Shown here piece after piece: positions 61,401-64,000 of a stretch of DNA of 64,000 nucleotides. The stretch is from assembly GCA_904066235.2 (NCBI GenBank), contig CAJFCV020000003.1, forward strand, positions 5,270,001 through 5,334,000. Direction: 5' to 3'. The position numbers were made by a program, and so were the translations under genes. The DNA is from Bursaphelenchus xylophilus. Lineage: Eukaryota > Nematoda > Chromadorea > Rhabditida > Aphelenchoididae. Positions within the stretch are counted from its first letter, which is position 1; each line of letters starts with the position of its first letter. The notes under the pieces were generated by a model. The model worked only from the letters and a program-made list of their open reading frames with translations, was not told the origin of the DNA and did no database searches.

Positions 61401-64000
61401 TTCTGCCAATCGGGGATAATGTTTGCTCTGATTTTGGAGTCTTTTTCAGATCATTTGACATGTAAAGAGTTATATCTTTCGCCACGTGTTTTCGTATAAA
61501 ACATCCCGTCATTACGAAATATCTAAATTTTGTTTTAAAATTTTTTGCTCGTTTTTATATCTATTTTTTCAGAAATTCGAATGTTTTTTATCTCGTGATT
61601 TTCCAGGATTATTAACAAGATCAACTCCGAGTGTGCCAAATTCTATGGACTTCCGGCCGACAGGCCGAGACATAGGCCAGGGTGGGGGAGGGCCCACCCC
61701 TGCCCCGAGTATGGCCACTCCTTATGCGGCCGAAGACGATCTCACGAACGCCGTCTTTTCGGATACCATCCAAACCCAAGCTAACACATATTTCCAACAG
61801 ATCTACGACTGTAACAATCCTCTGCAGGTTAACGAGTTTCTAAGGACGATGAAGAGGTTCTCCATCTCTAACAACACACAGGAAAAGGTATGGGAAGCGT
61901 TTAATTAGACTTTATGTTTTTAGGAGCTTCTTTCGTGTCTTCTGAAGAATCTGTTTGATGAATTCCGTTTCTTTGCTGAGTATCCTGAGCGAGAACTCAA
62001 AACAACGGCAAAAGTATACGGTGGTATCATCAGGGAAGGGATTGTTTTGAATATGAAGTTTGCCACGGCCATCAGGAGAATTTTGGAAGCTCTTCATGCT
62101 CCCAGAGCTACTCTTTTGAACATGTTTGGAATCGTTGCAATCAATGAATGTCGGGCAATTCTTCATAAATACACAAAAATCTGCCAGACAATCCATGCAA
62201 TGCCCGCGTTTGAGTGGTTTCCAGAAGATCTGAAGGAGTACATTGTGAGCGGGATCCAGGGAGTCCTTCCGCCGAATCATGTTGCCCAAAATGAACTCCA
62301 GTTAATCAACGAGAATGCTAGGACAACGCCATCCAACAACCACGGGCAAGCGACCACTCCTGTTGCCGGCATGAGGTTTGCCCCAAGGAATAACACTGTA
62401 AGATTAGAGTACCTTTAAAATATTTGTTTGTTTTTTCTTTTGTAATTTTATCTCTGTTGCAGGGACAATCCTTGGGTGTAACGAATTGTGAGTCTCTGAT
62501 TCAAGCAACGCGGGCAGAAGGGCGTGAAATCGAAGCACCGGACAGCACGGTCGAAGAACGAGTATCATTCCTCTGCAACAATTTAACTTTGTCAACAATG
62601 CCAGCAAAGTGCGAAGAGATGAAAGAGCTGATCCGATCTCAAAACCGCGATATCCTGATTCCTTGGCTGGCCCAATATCTTGTGATGAAACGTGTATCAA
62701 TGGAACCAAATCTGCAGAACGTGTACAATTCCTTCTTGATCTCTGTAAAGGACGAAAAATTAGATGAGGCAATTCTGACTGAGACATACAGATCTATCAA
62801 CGTACTGTTGCGATCTGATATGAGAAGAGCCGCATCTAATTTCACGGACCGGATGTTGTTGAAGAATCTCGGCTTCTGGCTGGGCTTCATTACCATTGCC
62901 AGAGACGAACCCATCTTATATGACGAACTAAATATAAAGGGACTTCTGATGGATGCCTTTTTCCGAGGGCAACACGAGCTTCTTTATGTTGTTCCGTTCG
63001 TCACAAAGGTCTTGATTTCAACAGCAAAGTCAGTGGCTTTCTCGCCCCGGTGTACATGGATTAATGGAATTTTAAAGGTCTTGGCAGAAATTCACAACGA
63101 ACCCGACCTTAAATTAAATCTGAAGTTTGAGATAGAAGTTTTGTGCAAGGATCTCCAACTTCATCTCAAAGATATCGAAATCACGGGTGTATTAAAGGAC
63201 CAGAGTCGGTTGCCCAACCTGTTCCCTCAACGAACTGGATTTGGCGATGTCTCTCCAACCATCAACGGATTCGGGTCTCATTATCGTACTCCGACAGAAG
63301 GTCTCGAAACCCAACGGATTCAAATGTCTTGTCAGTTTGCGTTATCTTAATCAATCTTGTTTTAGCGATTATGTCGAATACGATTCCAAGTAGTTCCGCC
63401 AATGGTACGTTCTCCCAAACACCTGGTCATGGAATGCCGAGTTTCCCGGCTGGCTCTGCTCCAACACCCTCTAGTCTCCAAAGCACCTTTGTGTCGTCAA
63501 GCAGCAACCATTATGGTCCGTATGTGGATCAGGGCGACACTGATTGGACTCAGTTCTTGAACACTTTGGATATGATTATCGGGCAAATGCAAGCTCCCAC
63601 CCATCTTAAGGCCATGATCAGACATGCAGTTAGCCACGCGGTTAGAGAAATGGTTGGAGGAATCACCGATCGCGCAATTGCAGTTGCGGTCACAGCTACA
63701 GAGGCTTTGGTGAAGAAAGATTTTGCCTTGAATCCGGACGAACTTCAAATGCGACGAGCGGCGCAGCAGATGATGAGGAATATGACCGCTGGAATGGCCA
63801 TGATCAGCTGCCGTGATCCACTGTTACAAGCAATGCAGGCGTATCTCCGGAATCTCTTGGCCCAGAACAATCAACAGATCGACCTTCCGAAGACTGCCGA
63901 AGAAATTTTGACGGCTTCGACTGAAGCTACCATCGAATGCGCTACCAACTATGTGGTTAAATGTGCGTGTGAAAAGGGACTTCGAGAGATCGACAGAAGA
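58479..64000 (+). CDS. let-711: CCR4-NOT complex scaffold subunit CNOT1 (5' and middle part; runs off the window)
   Basis: Scaffold of the CCR4-NOT deadenylase. The likely start is a 25-base exon (MDETEESK, 58479-58503) spliced in phase to an acceptor at 58988 (E/QKNLVTPAAS). The HEAT-rich N-terminal part includes NFPWDPNVFYETINMM, LPGLNWKDVLEGMDNPYF and HRHIFDLRDYPHTLTNISCL. After an intron of about 0.9 kb (60692-61606) comes the TTP-binding region (TQANTYFQQIYDCNNPLQVN, KVYGGIIREGIVLNMKFATA, LHKYTKICQTIHAMPAFEWF). The CAF1-binding MIF4G domain follows (RVSFLCNNLTLSTMPAKCEE, LLKNLGFWLGFITIARDEPI). The CNOT9-binding DUF3819 region starts at about 63535 (QMQAPTHLKAMIRHAVSHAV, ITDRAIAVAVTATEALVKKD) and continues past the edge. 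The C-terminal NOT1 domain is outside the window. Confidence 0.95.

Overview
The window is nuclear DNA from a nematode. Genes are intron-rich with many introns of about 40-60 bases, and 3' splice sites are mostly TTTCAG or TTTTAG. Several start codons lie just downstream of a lone acceptor, as expected for spliced-leader trans-splicing. The gene set includes nematode-typical families (a ground-like protein, a Kunitz/lustrin/EB secreted protein, a YitH/DUF1248-type protein). The species cannot be named from the sequence alone. I count seventeen confident or likely protein-coding genes, one possible extra exon or small gene, and two families of short inverted-repeat elements. Two large foldback elements complete the set. 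No tRNA, rRNA or CRISPR array was recognised.

Layout. 1-6 kb: phosphoethanolamine cytidylyltransferase (+) convergent with a glucose-type MFS transporter (-). 6-10 kb: an FBXL2/FBXL20-type F-box LRR protein (+) ending in a prenylation box. 13.5-16 kb: an HMX-class homeobox gene (+) behind more than 3 kb of apparently non-coding DNA. 16.7-20.5 kb: a SAP-domain, leucine-zipper, acidic-tail protein (-) that looks like a nematode myocardin-related transcription factor. 23.3-33 kb: a large secreted Kunitz + EB + lustrin-repeat protein (+). Two of its introns hold near-perfect foldback elements of about 1.5 and 1.2 kb. 35.3-38.2 kb: an orphan rhodopsin-like GPCR (+). 38.4-44.1 kb: clathrin heavy chain (-). 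45-47.3 kb: uridine phosphorylase and a METTL18-type histidine methyltransferase (both -). 47.5-48.6 kb: an ankyrin-repeat protein (+), head to head with the methyltransferase. 49.4-50.9 kb: a YitH/DUF1248-like protein (+). 51.5-52.4 kb: a KChIP-like EF-hand protein (-). 53.9-54.7 kb: a ground-like secreted protein (+). 55-56.3 kb: TATA-binding protein (-). 56.9-58.3 kb: proteasome subunit Rpn6 (+). 58.5 kb to the window edge: CNOT1, the CCR4-NOT scaffold (+, truncated by the window).

The genes do not form one pathway; this is ordinary housekeeping, developmental and surface genes packed together. The closest thing to a functional linkage is Rpn6 followed within 200 bases by CNOT1 on the same strand, which is compatible with a two-gene operon. 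I found no wholly new biological system. The most unusual structures are the two giant hairpin elements in introns of one cuticle/secretory-type gene and a stop-free intron built around a MITE in the sugar transporter. Next come a calcium-sensor homologue with degraded EF-hands and an MRTF-like protein without visible RPEL motifs.
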